A stretch of 64,000 nucleotides of DNA from Craspedostauros australis (taxonomy: Eukaryota > Bacillariophyta > Bacillariophyceae > Mastogloiales > Achnanthaceae). Below, piece by piece: positions 9,401 to 20,273 of this stretch (positions are counted from its first letter, which is position 1; every line of letters begins with the position of its first letter). A program made the translations under genes and the position numbers. A model generated the notes under the pieces. It did no database searches. It was not told the origin of the DNA and worked only from the letters and a program-made list of their open reading frames with translations. Location: the NCBI GenBank assembly GCA_026770025.1, contig JAMXDE010000004.1, forward strand, positions 3,273,501-3,337,500, written 5' to 3'.

Positions 9401-12400
9401 CACATGGACACGCACATGGACACGCACATGAACACGCATACGTCTCCTCCACCTCTTCTCCTCCATGTCCCATCTTTGCATCGTTGTATTGATGCATCAA
9501 ATGAACGCACCATACGCGCCCGTACAGGCCAAAAGCAACGTATCGCCATTGCCCGCATCTTGATCAAAAAGCCAAAAATTGTCATTCTTGACGAGGCCAC
9601 AAGGTAAGCCCAATCACGCTCCGCCATGTTCATACAATACCTGCTGCATGAATACGCTGGAAGTCTGACCTGTTGTTTACCGTACACAACATTGTCTGCT
9701 TGCACTCTCTCGCTTGTTCCACCGTGGCACGACATCACGATCATGCAAAACTCATCCTTCCTCCCTCCCTACTTCCCTCTCTTCCTCTCTGCCCCCTTCA
9801 ACCACAGTGCCCTGGACAGCGAATCCGAGGCCGTAGTCCAAGAGGCGCTCGATAAGCTGATGGAAGAAGGCAATCAGACTGTGGTCGTCATCGCTCACCG
9901 GCTGTCAACCATTCGAAATGCTGACATGATCGTCGTTGTCAACGAAGGAAAAGTCGCGGAGACCGGTACGCACAGCGAACTGATCGAGAAGCAAGGAAAG
10001 TACTACGACCTCGTCGAGGCGCAGAAGGGTAACAAGGGCAAGGATGATGAATCTTCGTCACAGAAGACCGATAGCACGCACACCCGCACGAGCAGCACGC
10101 TGGATGGTGTCGAGAATGAAGATGGAGATGATGCCATCGAAGTGAGCGCTGTGCTTGACGAGAAGTTGGAAACACCCACCGACAGTCCGCTGCTTCGTTT
10201 TCACGGCGTTCACTTTTCATACCCATCGCGCCCGGACAACAAGATCTTCCGCGGTTTGAACCTCGATGTCTACGAAGGAGAGACGCTCGCTATCGTCGGA
10301 CCAAGGTAAGCGGAACCAATGCAATGGTTCGTAGCACCATTCGGCACAGTATGAGTGCATGCATGGCTACATGCAAGTGGTCACGCACAGAGATGAAATC
10401 GCATTCCTGCCCCCGAACTTGCTCCCATTTGGGCCACGCGGACTTTGTCAACAAGCGAGACGATGATGTGCCACGTTCTCACTTTCCTCTCGCCTCGCGA
10501 TTTTCCATCACAACTCGCACACACCATATTTCGCAACCACTCATCTCCGTTTCACAACACAGTGGCCAAGGAAAGTCCACCATCATCCAGCTCTGTGAGA
10601 GCTTCTACCGCCCAAGCAAGGGCGCTGTGGAGTACTGCGGCGTCGACATGGCCGACCTGAACGTCAAGTGGCTTCGCCAGCAGTTTGGACTTGTTAGTCA
10701 GGAACCCGTCCTTTTCGATGTTAGCATTGAAGAGAACATCCGCTTTGGGTCCAAAGACGTTTCCGAACAAGACGTCATCAAGGCCGCCAAAGAAGCCAAC
10801 GCGCACGATTTCATCATGTCCTTCCCCGACGGATACAATACCGCGGCAGGAGGGGCCGGCTCTTCACAGATTTCAGGCGGCCAGAAGCAACGTATTGCCA
10901 TTGCGCGAGGTGAGTGAAAAAGATTCGGTGGACCATCGTTGCGAGTAAATGAAACTCCCTCTCGTGTATTCGATTTCGTTCACCTGTGCAGTCGTACAGT
11001 CGCCTGTTTTTCTTTGTTCTCTCATACTTACCGCCGGCCTCCCTGTGCCGCTGCTGCAACTTGCAAATTCCCGACGTCCTTAATCTCGCAGCTCTCATCA
11101 AGAAACCCAAGATCCTACTGCTGGATGAAGCCACATCGGCGCTCGACAGCGAATCCGAGAAGGTTGTGCAGGCTGCACTAGACAGCATCATGTCCAGTGC
11201 TGGCCGTACCACTATTGTGATCGCCCATCGCCTCTCGACCATCCGCGATGCCGATCGCATCGCCGTCATCGACAACGGCAAGGTCCGCGAGATCGGGACG
11301 CACGATGAACTGATGATGAAGCCAAACGGCCGCTACAAGCGTCTTCAAGACTTGCAGAATCTCGATCAGGATGTCAAGAAATCCAAGAAGAAAAAGGACG
11401 ATGACGATGATGATGCGGACGAAGAGCATGCCGATGACAAGGACGATGGCACCGACGAGAAGGAATCCACTGAGGAAGACAAGAAGAACGAACAGCTCCG
11501 AGCGAAACGGGCACGAAGCTTCGCCAACCAGGACGTCATGTTCTTTGTGATTGGAAGTGTCGGTGCGGTCTTCGCCGGGTTGCTCTTTCCAGGATGGGGT
11601 GTAAGTTTCTGAGCGGCAATACAATGCGATGCCATGCCATGCTACTAATATGGCATGCTTCATCGTTGCATGATGTTGTTGGTGGAAGTTTCCTTGCAAC
11701 TGAGCTGCTGATGGTGGTCGCGACTTCGTGGTGTTTGCCCATTGGGGGAGAATCTTGTTGTGTGCGTCCATCCTGAACCATTCGCTCGTATCAACATGTG
11801 AATACTGACAAACATCGTTTCCCTGTGTTCTTGCCCCTCGCTCCTTCAGCTCGTCTTTGCGTACATGGTGGAGTTGCTCTACACACCAATCGAACGATGC
11901 GACGAGTCTGCTGGTATCTTCCCTGACGGAAACATCACAGACTGCCAGGAATACTTCGACGACGAAGCTGATGATATGAAGGAATTGTCCATCAATGTGT
12001 TCATCGGGGTCATTGGAGTCATCTGTTCGTCGCTTTTTGGCAACGTCCTCCTCTTTTATGGATTCGGAACAGCGACGGAGCGCATGAACAAGCGCGTCCG
12101 CGACAGCACATTCGAAAGCCTCGTGCGTCAAGAGGTCTCGTGGTTCGATGTCCGCCCCGTGGGAGTCATCACCTCCCAGATCTCCGATGACGCTGCCATG
12201 ATCCATTCCTTTTCCGGTGAACCAATCCGCACCTTGGTGATGAACTGCGCAAGCGTGCTGGTCGGGCTGGTCTTCGCCTTTTACTACATGTGGTACGTAT
12301 CGAACACTATGCTGTGTCACGTTGGTCGACGCTGTGATGTTGTGTGTGGCCTTGCGATCTACGGCGCTGCCCTCCCCATTCCGAATGCGGGGCTTGTAAT

Positions 12401-13136
12401 GATTTTTGTCGCTGAAAGGGCGGTGGGATGCTCAGGCGTCGACTTGCTCGCAGTTCCATTCAAACCCCATGCTCCCACAATGACGGCGCACTCGCTTACA
12501 TCGAACATACTCGTATCGTTCCACTCCATCGTTTTCTCACGCCCAATCGTTTCGGAACGCTATCCTCACACGCTCCTTCCCCTGACACTAACGAACAGGC
12601 CATTCGCATTGATGACCCTCGCCATCTTGCCGTTCATGGCATTTGGAGCGGAGGCAGAGATGGCCATGTACCTTGGAGAAGACGAGGGTGACGAAAGCGC
12701 ATTCGATGAGAATTCCAGCGGAGGCATCGTCGTCGAAGCCTTGATGAATATTCGGACGGTCGCATCACTCGTCGTTGAGAAGGACCGTCATGAGCACTAC
12801 GCGACGGCGTTGGAACATGAGCTCCCCAATGAATTCGCCAAGAACTTCGTGAAGGGAAGCACCGCCGGCTTGGGTCAGTTCGTCCAGATGTGGGGAATGG
12901 CCTTGATGTTCTGGTGGGGCGGATGGCTGCTCAACAACTACAGCGGCACCTTCGAGCTCCGCGACTTCCTCATCTCCATGTTCACGTTCCTTTTCTCTCT
13001 GTCCGGTCTGAGCTTTGCCATGCAGGGCATCACCGACCGCGTCAAGGCGAACAAGGCGGCCGAGCGCATCTTCGGGTTGATCGACCGAGAGAGTTTGATC
13101 GACCCACTCAGTGACGAAGGCAAGAAGCTCAATTGA
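6489..13136 (+). CDS. ABCB/P-glycoprotein-type ABC transporter, 11 exons, domain order TMD-NBD-NBD-TMD
   Basis: Exons by splice consensus and phase: 6489-6744, 6934-7348, 7602-8486, 8764-8769 (microexon), 8943-9250, 9528-9603, 9808-10305, 10563-10909, 11092-11600, 11850-12292, 12599-13136; total 4,281 nt, 1,426 residues, in frame throughout. An acidic/Lys-rich N-terminus precedes six membrane segments. NBD-A (residues about 475-725) has YP A-loop, GPSGSGKST, VSQEP Q-loop, [15 protein letters not shown] and IAHRLST. After a charged linker comes NBD-B (about 776-1030) with [25 protein letters not shown] and IAHRLST. An acidic linker leads to a second six-segment TMD (about 1080-1400) ending [12 protein letters not shown] and a stop, exactly where a normal ABCB would enter its second NBD. 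Both ATP sites look catalytically intact. Family role: ATP-driven export of lipids, drugs or metabolites. The exon 2 acceptor (6934) is the least certain junction. Confidence 0.85.
8764..8769 (+). other. 6-nt microexon completing the first Walker A of the ABCB gene
   Basis: Exon 3 ends ...GGGCCCAG|GTACGT and the large downstream exon begins ACAG|TGGAAAG. Joined directly they give GPSGKST, two residues short of a Walker A. Within the intron, ACAG|TGGAAG|GTAAGT marks a six-base exon in matching phase 2; including it gives GPSGSGKST, the canonical motif. The flanking introns become 277 and 173 nt, similar to the other introns of the gene. Confidence 0.8.
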
Positions 13137-13423
13137 ATTGGAGCAATCGTAGTGCAATAACACAATAGTAACATGACAAGTGATGTATGTACTGAGCAGG
13201 ACGGCATCAACCCAATGGTAGATGGCCATGCGAAATCCATTGTCTAAACACTCGCAGTTGATGATGGTGCGCAATGTGAAGCGCGAGACACAGAAGTGTG
13301 CACGGTTGTGCGAAGAACTTGGTTCAGTGATCAGCTCCTGTTGTTTTGTCCAGAGAAGTTATGTACATGGTGATGTTGTTGTTCTTGCTATTGCTCTGTC
13401 TCTACCGTTTCGGTTGGACTGAA

Positions 13424-14752
13424 TCACGAGTACGGGTTGATCAAATCAAAGACCACATCTTGTGTCTTGCCACCGAACATGCACTCCATGACTGTCTCGG
13501 TATGCCCCACGTCCTTCAAGACGTGACACTGGATATCCTTGCACCTAACCCCGACGTCGCTGCTCTCATTGTGCTGCAGCAATGCCTGCGCAAACTTGTT
13601 CGATGCCGAATACGGCACCACCATGTCTTCCGCACCGTGGACGAAGTACATCGCTGGCAGCGTCATGTCGGAGTGAGATGTCTGAACGATGCATGTAGGG
13701 GAACGACGATTCCAGTTGTCTATCGTGTAATGGTTCGCAGGAATCAACGGCGAGATCTGATCCAAGCCTCTGCCAACCTCGAAGAGCTGATGATCCTCCA
13801 CATGGTACAAGCCGGAGAGTCCGATGAAGCTCTTCACGTTCGCGCGCGATTGGTGCGGCTGATTCAACAAGGCCAACGAGGAAACTTGGCATCCTGTCGA
13901 ATGCGCCATGAGAACGATCGGAGATGATGGATATTTGGATTGAATCGCTTGCAGCGACGCCGCGACATCATCGGCCTGACCATCGACGTCGGTGTCCGGG
14001 TACGTTCGGTAACCTACGATTGCAACTCGACATCCACGTTCCAAGCCAGGCTTGGCCAGCAATCGGTACATGGCCGGGAATCCAGAAAACCAAGCTCCGC
14101 CATGGACAAAGACCATCGTCTTTGGTGGTTGCTGGTGTGTGTCAGCGGCCTGTGGTTCCCAAACATGCATGACCTGCTTGGCATGAGATCCGTACCGTAT
14201 CGCCTCGTATCCGCCGAATTTGGTTACATCCGTCGCATCCGTCGAATCCACCAGCAGACTTACGAGGAAGGACGGCACTCCCGACAACTGCAGGAACGTT
14301 TCCCACGATCCTGGATGTTGCTTCAGCACGGCCGGTCCAGCAGAAATGTACGTCAAGGAATCGACGAGGAACCTCAGCACGCCGAGGTTGCAAATGGCGT
14401 TCTGAAACCAAACGGGTGCGTTGTCGCGAAAGTTGCGAAACCCATCGTCGTCCGGGTTGGCTGCGGGGTCCGCGGGCGGAGGAATCTGATCGAACGAGAA
14501 GGTCGGATCCAGGATGTTGCTCGTTGGCGCTGCGTCGCAGACACGCACGTCGATGTCGGCGCACGCCTCATCGGTTGCCGTCGCAGTGGAGCGGATCCGC
14601 CATGGACATCGCCTTGTCGATGACGGCGATGGGTACATGTCGTGACGAAGAACATAATGAGCCCCGCTTCTGCCGCTCCACGCTTGGCATGTTGGAAAGC
14701 GTGACCACAGCACACCAGCCAACGCCACAAAACGCGGCGCCTTTCCAAGCAT
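13424..14752 (-). CDS. alpha/beta hydrolase (isoprenylcysteine methylesterase/carboxylesterase-like)
   Basis: A 442-residue single-exon protein. The hydrolase core is visible: oxyanion-hole motif VFVHGGAWFSGFP (about residue 217), a following YRTYP segment, nucleophile elbow MAHSTGCQ (about 282), acid residue in HGAEDMVVP (about 374) and catalytic His in VGHTETV (about 417). This is the order of the alpha/beta-hydrolase_3 group that includes isoprenylcysteine methylesterases and kynurenine formamidases. The elbow has Ala in place of the first Gly of GxSxG. The N-terminal 35 residues (Met, basic and hydrophobic) could be a targeting peptide. The gene converges on the ABCB gene with about 290 bp between stops. 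The substrate cannot be inferred. Confidence 0.75.
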   Translation of the reverse strand: MLGKAPRFVALAGVLWSRFPTCQAWSGRSGAHYVLRHDMYPSPSSTRRCPWRIRSTATATDEACADIDVRVCDAAPTSNILDPTFSFDQIPPPADPAANPDDDGFRNFRDNAPVWFQNAICNLGVLRFLVDSLTYISAGPAVLKQHPGSWETFLQLSGVPSFLVSLLVDSTDATDVTKFGGYEAIRYGSHAKQVMHVWEPQAADTHQQPPKTMVFVHGGAWFSGFPAMYRLLAKPGLERGCRVAIVGYRTYPDTDVDGQADDVAASLQAIQSKYPSSPIVLMAHSTGCQVSSLALLNQPHQSRANVKSFIGLSGLYHVEDHQLFEVGRGLDQISPLIPANHYTIDNWNRRSPTCIVQTSHSDMTLPAMYFVHGAEDMVVPYSASNKFAQALLQHNESSDVGVRCKDIQCHVLKDVGHTETVMECMFGGKTQDVVFDLINPYS

Positions 14753-15289
14753 TGTTGTTCAGCCTGCAACTGAGACGTCAGTGCTCGTAGTGGCTGTTGA
14801 GGTTGTTGTGGGGAATCTGCATTGTGGGTTGTGCGCTGTCGATGTGATGTTGTTGCCAGCGCGGATTGAAACGAGGAACAAAGAACATGGATGATTTCTC
14901 TCCCGTTCGGGCCAACGTCATTGTTGAGAAGATATTCCGTAGTTGCGTGACATTAACATTATCTGCATATTATACGCGTATGAGCACTAGAAAATTATAT
15001 ACAATATAGATAGTTTTGCCGTTGCATCCACGGTCGCCAATTCTCTCCGTCATTTCTTTTTGCGTGGCGGAAGTTCATCCTTCGCTCCGTTGCGGCAATG
15101 CCCGCGGAACGTGTGGCACCAAGACAGGTTCTGGATCATTTGTGTCGTTCTACACGCATGGCAATGTTCTACTTACACTATATTATATTACATCACATTT
15201 GTACATTTATATCCCCAGAGAGCGTTCCACTTGTATCCATTGCACTGAACGCTCGTGAACATGGATATGGACCTGGACATTCCCGCATT
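14753..15289. other. AT-rich intergenic spacer
   Basis: Lies between the start of the alpha/beta hydrolase gene and the stop of the protease gene, both on the minus strand. It is locally AT-rich (about 14950-15010 and 15175-15230), and no coding or RNA signature was recognised. Confidence 0.4.
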
Positions 15290-18200
15290 TTACTGCGGAA
15301 AGACGCAGTAGTCAGAGTTTCCATTCAGATTCCCCTTGCACCCTGGAATGTCATCTCCCGCGTCACGTTGATAGCAAATCAATCCCTCCTCGCAATCGGC
15401 ATCCTTGTCACAGTCTCCGGCGCAGCGCGACATGATCACGTCGGGATCTGCACCAAAATCAATGATCTGCAAAATGGGAACTGCGGTCGGTGAAGCCGTA
15501 GCCGATGTGATTGGACTTGGTGTCGGTGCTGAGGTGGCAGATGACGTTGGCTTCGATGTCGGCGCTGCCGTCGGTGCTGCGGTTGGGGTCGAGGTGGGAG
15601 ATGACGTTGGCTTCGATGTCGGCGCTGAGGTCGGCCGCGACGTTGCGCGTGCTGTGGGAGCGATGGACGGTGCGCTTGTTGGGTTCTCTGTGGACACCGT
15701 ATCCTGTTGGCCATCGATAGGCGCTTCAGTAGGGGCGGTGTAGTCGGGGTCGATCACGCAATAATCGGAGTTGCCATTCAGATTCCCGGTACAACCTGGA
15801 ATCGCGTCACCGGCGTTGCGTTGGAAGCAAATCAGCCCTTCTTGGCAGTGAGAATCCTTGTCACAGTCTCCTCCGCAACGGGGCATGATCACATCGGGAT
15901 TTGCGCCAAAGTCCTGGATTTGCAGGATTGGAAGAGGGGTGGGAGAATTGGTCGGTGACTCTGCCTGCTGGATGGTCGGAGACTGCGTGGGGTCGTCAGT
16001 TGGCTCCGTGGTAGGGCTGGATGTTGGTTTTGAGGTTGGAGCCGACGTTGGTGATGATGTTGGGCTGGATGTTGGCTCCGTGGTAGGGCTGGATGCTGGT
16101 TTTGAGGTTGGAGCCGACGTTGGTGATGATGTTGGGCTGGATGTTGGCTCCGTGGTAGGGCCGGATGTTGGTGATGAGGTAGGACTTGATGTTGGGCCGG
16201 ATGTTGGTGTTGATGTAGGACCTGATGTCGGGCTGGCTGTGGGACCAACCGTTGGATTACCTGTTGGAGCTGGTGTCGGGTTCGAGGTTGGCGCCGCTGT
16301 TGGGTTCCGTGTTGGGCCTGTGGTAGGGCCTTTGGTAGGGCTCGAGGTCGGTCCCGACGTTGGAGCTGATGTCGGGCTCGAGGTTGGCCCTGCAGTTGGC
16401 CCTGATGTCGGGCTTGAGGTTGGTCCTGAGGTTGGGTCAGCTGTTGGATTCCCTGTCGGGCCCGCCGTGGGGTTCGAGGTTGGTCCGGTTGTTGAACCTG
16501 ACGTAGGAGTGCCTGTCGGACTTGATGTCGGAGAAGCGGTTTCGCTTAATCCTGGTGACACTGTTGGCGCCTCCGTCGGACCCATCTCCGTGGGTGCCGC
16601 AGTGGGCGCGACGTAGTCGGGATCTGTGACGCAGTAGTCTGAGTTACCGTTCAGGTTGCCGAAACACCCTGGAATCTCCTCGCCCGCGTCACGTTGGAAG
16701 CAAACGAGTCCTTCCTGACAGTCGGCATCCGTGTCACAATCCCCTGCGCAGCGAGGCATGATCACGTCAGGATTAGCGCCGAAGTCCTGAATCCTCAGAA
16801 TCGGCTCTGCGGTTGGTTGACCCGTCGGAACTGGAGTCGTCGGCTCCGTTGGAAGTGTCACCGTTCCGTCCGCACCGGCAGGTGAAAATGTCGGAACAAG
16901 GGTGGGAGATACCGTCCGTGTTGGGATTGATGATGTTGTGCGCGTTGGCATGCTGGTTGGATGCTGTGTCGGTGACAGGGTCGGCTGGTGGGTCGGCGAC
17001 GATGTTGGCGCGAATGATTTCGTGGGCGACATGGTCGGGATCGCAGTCGGAAGGCGCGTGGGCAATGAGGTGGGGCTCAACGTCGGCGTGGCCGTGGGAT
17101 GACGTGATGGTTGCATGTTCACAGTCGGTGATGCGGATGGTACCAAGGATTCCTCGTCCGTGCACGGTCCTTCCAGCTTGGGCACGAGCGTAGGATCTGG
17201 GACACAAAAGTCTGAATTGCTCTTCGTGTTCCCGATGCATCCCGTCATCTCATCGTCTGCATCGCGCAGCAGGCAGATCAATCCCTCCTCGCACTCGTCG
17301 TCAATGTCGCAATCGCCCTGGCATAGCTGCAGCGGAAAGTTGATTGGATCTGGTTCACCTCCCAGATCATCCACGTGCACCCATTGCGTTGGGTCTTCCA
17401 TGTACGTTGGCCTCCCGAGCTGCGAGGCGCACGTTGGTGTTGACGTTGGGATGGACGAGGGTTCCGCCGATGGGACGAGCTGAGGCGCCATGGTTGGCTC
17501 GGTCCGAAGCGAAACCGGTGGCTTACTTTCCGCGTAGCCGTCCGAGGCGCAAAATCCGATCTCGCCGTGGAACGCTCGGTCGTTGACATAGTAGGAGTAC
17601 GAGTTGGAGCTGACGGAGGTGAATGCGCGTCCGTAGTACATGCGGAAGGGACAGCTCGGGCAGGACTGCGTGTTGGATGGATGCACGACGCCACTGATGG
17701 ACGACGTCTCGGTGGACCGGCCGTTCGGTGTGTCGATGCGGAAGGCGATCAAAGTCCCCTTCTTGGCCACGATGAACTCGTCGAATGGAGGCAGTTCTGT
17801 CAACGTGTCGGGTCCCTGACCTCGCACCGACACGCTCTGGACTTGTCGCCACTCCGGATAGTCGCGGAATGTGCTGTCGGCGACGTACACATCCACATCC
17901 GTCATTCCTGTCGTCTGCACGTAGAGCTTCAAATCCCGGATCGTCGTGTCCTCGAGGATGTCGACGTCGAAGTGAAACGAAACGATGTTGTCACCTGCCA
18001 GGTAGAAATCGGACGTATCCTTCCAGCTCGCGCACGTGAGCTTCGTTGGCGACATCGTGGGCTGCGCCGTGATGGTTGGAGCAGGCGAGCCTGTGGGCGG
18101 GGCCGTGTCTGATGCGATGGTGACGAAAGCGCAAGAATCGGCGGAGGATGGATTCTCGATCTGAGCGACACGGATGTGGATGGGGCTCATGATGCTCGGG

Positions 18201-20273
18201 TCCACCGAATCGATGGTGAAGGTGTCGCCCTGTCGCATACGAGCCTCCAGGTAGGAATCCTGGAATCCAGTGCCGCTATCGGGGGTGCTCGTGATGAGAA
18301 CCCGGTTTCTGCCCTCGTTAGTGTGTGAATTGAAGCCGACGGCGTGGTTGAAGTTGATGTAGTAGTCGTCGTTCCAATTCGGCGTGTTGATCTTGATGAG
18401 AACAACGAACGAGGACGTGTCTCCATTGGGATCGTAGTTCACGACTCCACAAATCCAACCAGCATAGTTCTCATTGGCTTCAATTTCAATCGCCTGGTTG
18501 GAGTACCACCCCGTGTTCCAGCTCTTGTGGCCTGCGTCAGGTGATACGTACGTGAATATGTTTGTGAAGGAAGATATGGATCGTGAGGCACATGTGAGAG
18601 TGATTTGCCAATGCTGACGGCGGATCGCACATTTCGTGATGATGTGAACTTACCATTGAAGGCTTTCTTCTCTTGTTGAACTCCAGACAGGGTGTACGAA
18701 TTTCCCATGATTCCACTGTAAAGAGAGAAAGAACAAATGATTTGTGAGACGGGTTTGGTCTTGCGTTGCGGCACAATACAATGTCATTGCATGTATTATA
18801 GAATGCCGCACTTACCTCAAATCATTACGAGTGCCACGTTCGTCATTGGAATGGAACATTCCAAAGTTGTGCGCGATCTCGTGAAGGATGGTGGCAACGT
18901 GGAATGCAGAATGTCCGTTGGTTCCGACCTCGTTGTACATGGACATTTTGCCTCCGGGTCCGACACGTGCATAGGCTGTGATGAACAAACGAATAAGTGA
19001 GTGAGTGAAGGCACGGCGACGATCCCCGATGCCACAACGATCCATCACGATACGTACCATACCAATTCGACGACCCGCTCTTGCGCGATCCGTACGGCAG
19101 AACGCACAAGACATGATCGAATTGGCCGTAGAGACCAACCGATCGCAAATGATCCTTGATCTGATCTTCAAAGTCTTCCGTCTCTTTGCCTTGAATCGTC
19201 GTGGAAATGCGATAATCGTAAATGCCGTCTTTGACGTTGCCCACAGTTTTGGTGGTGAACTGCAACTGGCCGTACGAAATGGCGGCGGCCTGCGTGATGA
19301 AACTGGGAGTCGAAGAGAGCATCTCGGACCGGATATCGGCCTCCGAGATCGCGCCGTCATCAAAGATGGCACGCACAATGACAAAGTCGCGTTGGCCGAT
19401 GGCATCGGGCGTTTGTCGCAGTTTCCGCGCAGTTTGCGGGGTGTCAATGAGCATGTCGTGGATCGTGGCGCCTTGTGGCAACTGCAAGCGATTGAGATGC
19501 AGTTGGATGCGCGCGTTGGCAAGGAAGAGGGTTGTGGAGTGAATGTCCAGCTGGTGTGATTGCACCCACTTGGTATCCAATCCCCGGATGTGCAAATGAT
19601 GGGCTCCGTGAAGTTGCTCGTCAATGCCTTGCAAGGCGCATGTCACAGTTGCGTGGTGGTGGTGGGCATTGTTGCTAGTGTCGGTGTTGTCGTCGTCGGA
19701 AGGGTAAAGAATGGTGTGTTCCATGCTCAATTGGCAAGGTTCCTGGAGGATAAGGCTGCGATTTCTATGGCCCTTGAGCGAAGGTGAATTGTGCGAAATT
19801 GAAGCAGATGGTTTGGAACGATCAATTGTGACAATCGTCTCCTCCTCTGTGGATTGGTCCGCGAGATTGCGATGCTGCTGTGTATGGTGTGATAGTGATG
19901 ATGATGGCGTTACATGATTGATGACGATGCATCGAGAGAAGCAAGAAATGAGGTGATTCCACGATAAGGAATGGTGTGAGTATCGTGTGCGCATGGATGA
20001 TGTTTGAAGTGTTGATGACCTCACATATTCGAGATGCACTCCAATCGCAGAACATGGAGCAATGTGCTGCATGGAACTTACAGCGGATCCGCCTATCCGA
20101 CGCCCAGTGGATGCAGCTGCAGTGCCGATGCATGCAGTTGCTACCAGGAGCAGACTGCAGCAGACGACCTTCCATGCTGCCGAAGATGATTGCATTCGTG
20201 TGATTCTGTGTGAGGATGGGCGCGTGGCCAACGTTGATGGTGCCATCGTGATTGTGATTGTCTGCGATTGCAA
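15290..20273 (-). CDS. secreted gametolysin-like (M11-type) zinc metalloprotease with PT-rich tracts and four Cys modules
   Basis: Model (minus strand): 20273-20082, 19877-19058, 18975-18816, 18715-18654, 18531-15290; 4,476 nt, 1,491 residues. Junctions have GT donors (GTAAGT or GTACGT) and AG acceptors. The start may be the third in-frame Met (20195), which places a signal peptide (AAWKVVCCSLLLVATACIG) at the N-terminus. Exon 3 encodes the zincin motif HEIAHNFGMFHS (about residue 370), followed by the Met-turn-like GIMG in exon 4; these fit the gametolysin group. The large last exon encodes a beta-rich region, PT repeats (GPTSxPTxGPT type, mainly 15950-16560 and 16900-17110) and four copies of a 40-residue module, C-x-GDCD-x4-C-x2-GL-x-C ending SDYC or SDFC, at 17204-17323, 16631-16750, 15758-15877 and 15305-15424. 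An extracellular or cell-wall protease is inferred. Confidence 0.8.
15305..17323 (-). repeat. four copies of a 40-residue Cys module with PT-rich spacers
   Basis: Copies at 15305-15424, 15758-15877, 16631-16750 and 17204-17323 share six Cys and the core GDCD, GL-x-C and NSDYC/NSDFC. The spacer between the second and third copies is a long run of PTSGPTSSPT-like units with 4- and 8-residue periodicity. The first three copies listed are much more alike than the fourth, suggesting recent duplication toward the C-terminus. Confidence 0.8.

Noticed and set aside
13137-13423. A third NBD or missing C-terminal exons of the ABCB gene
   Set aside because: No Walker, signature or H-loop motif in any forward frame between the stop at 13136 and the next gene.
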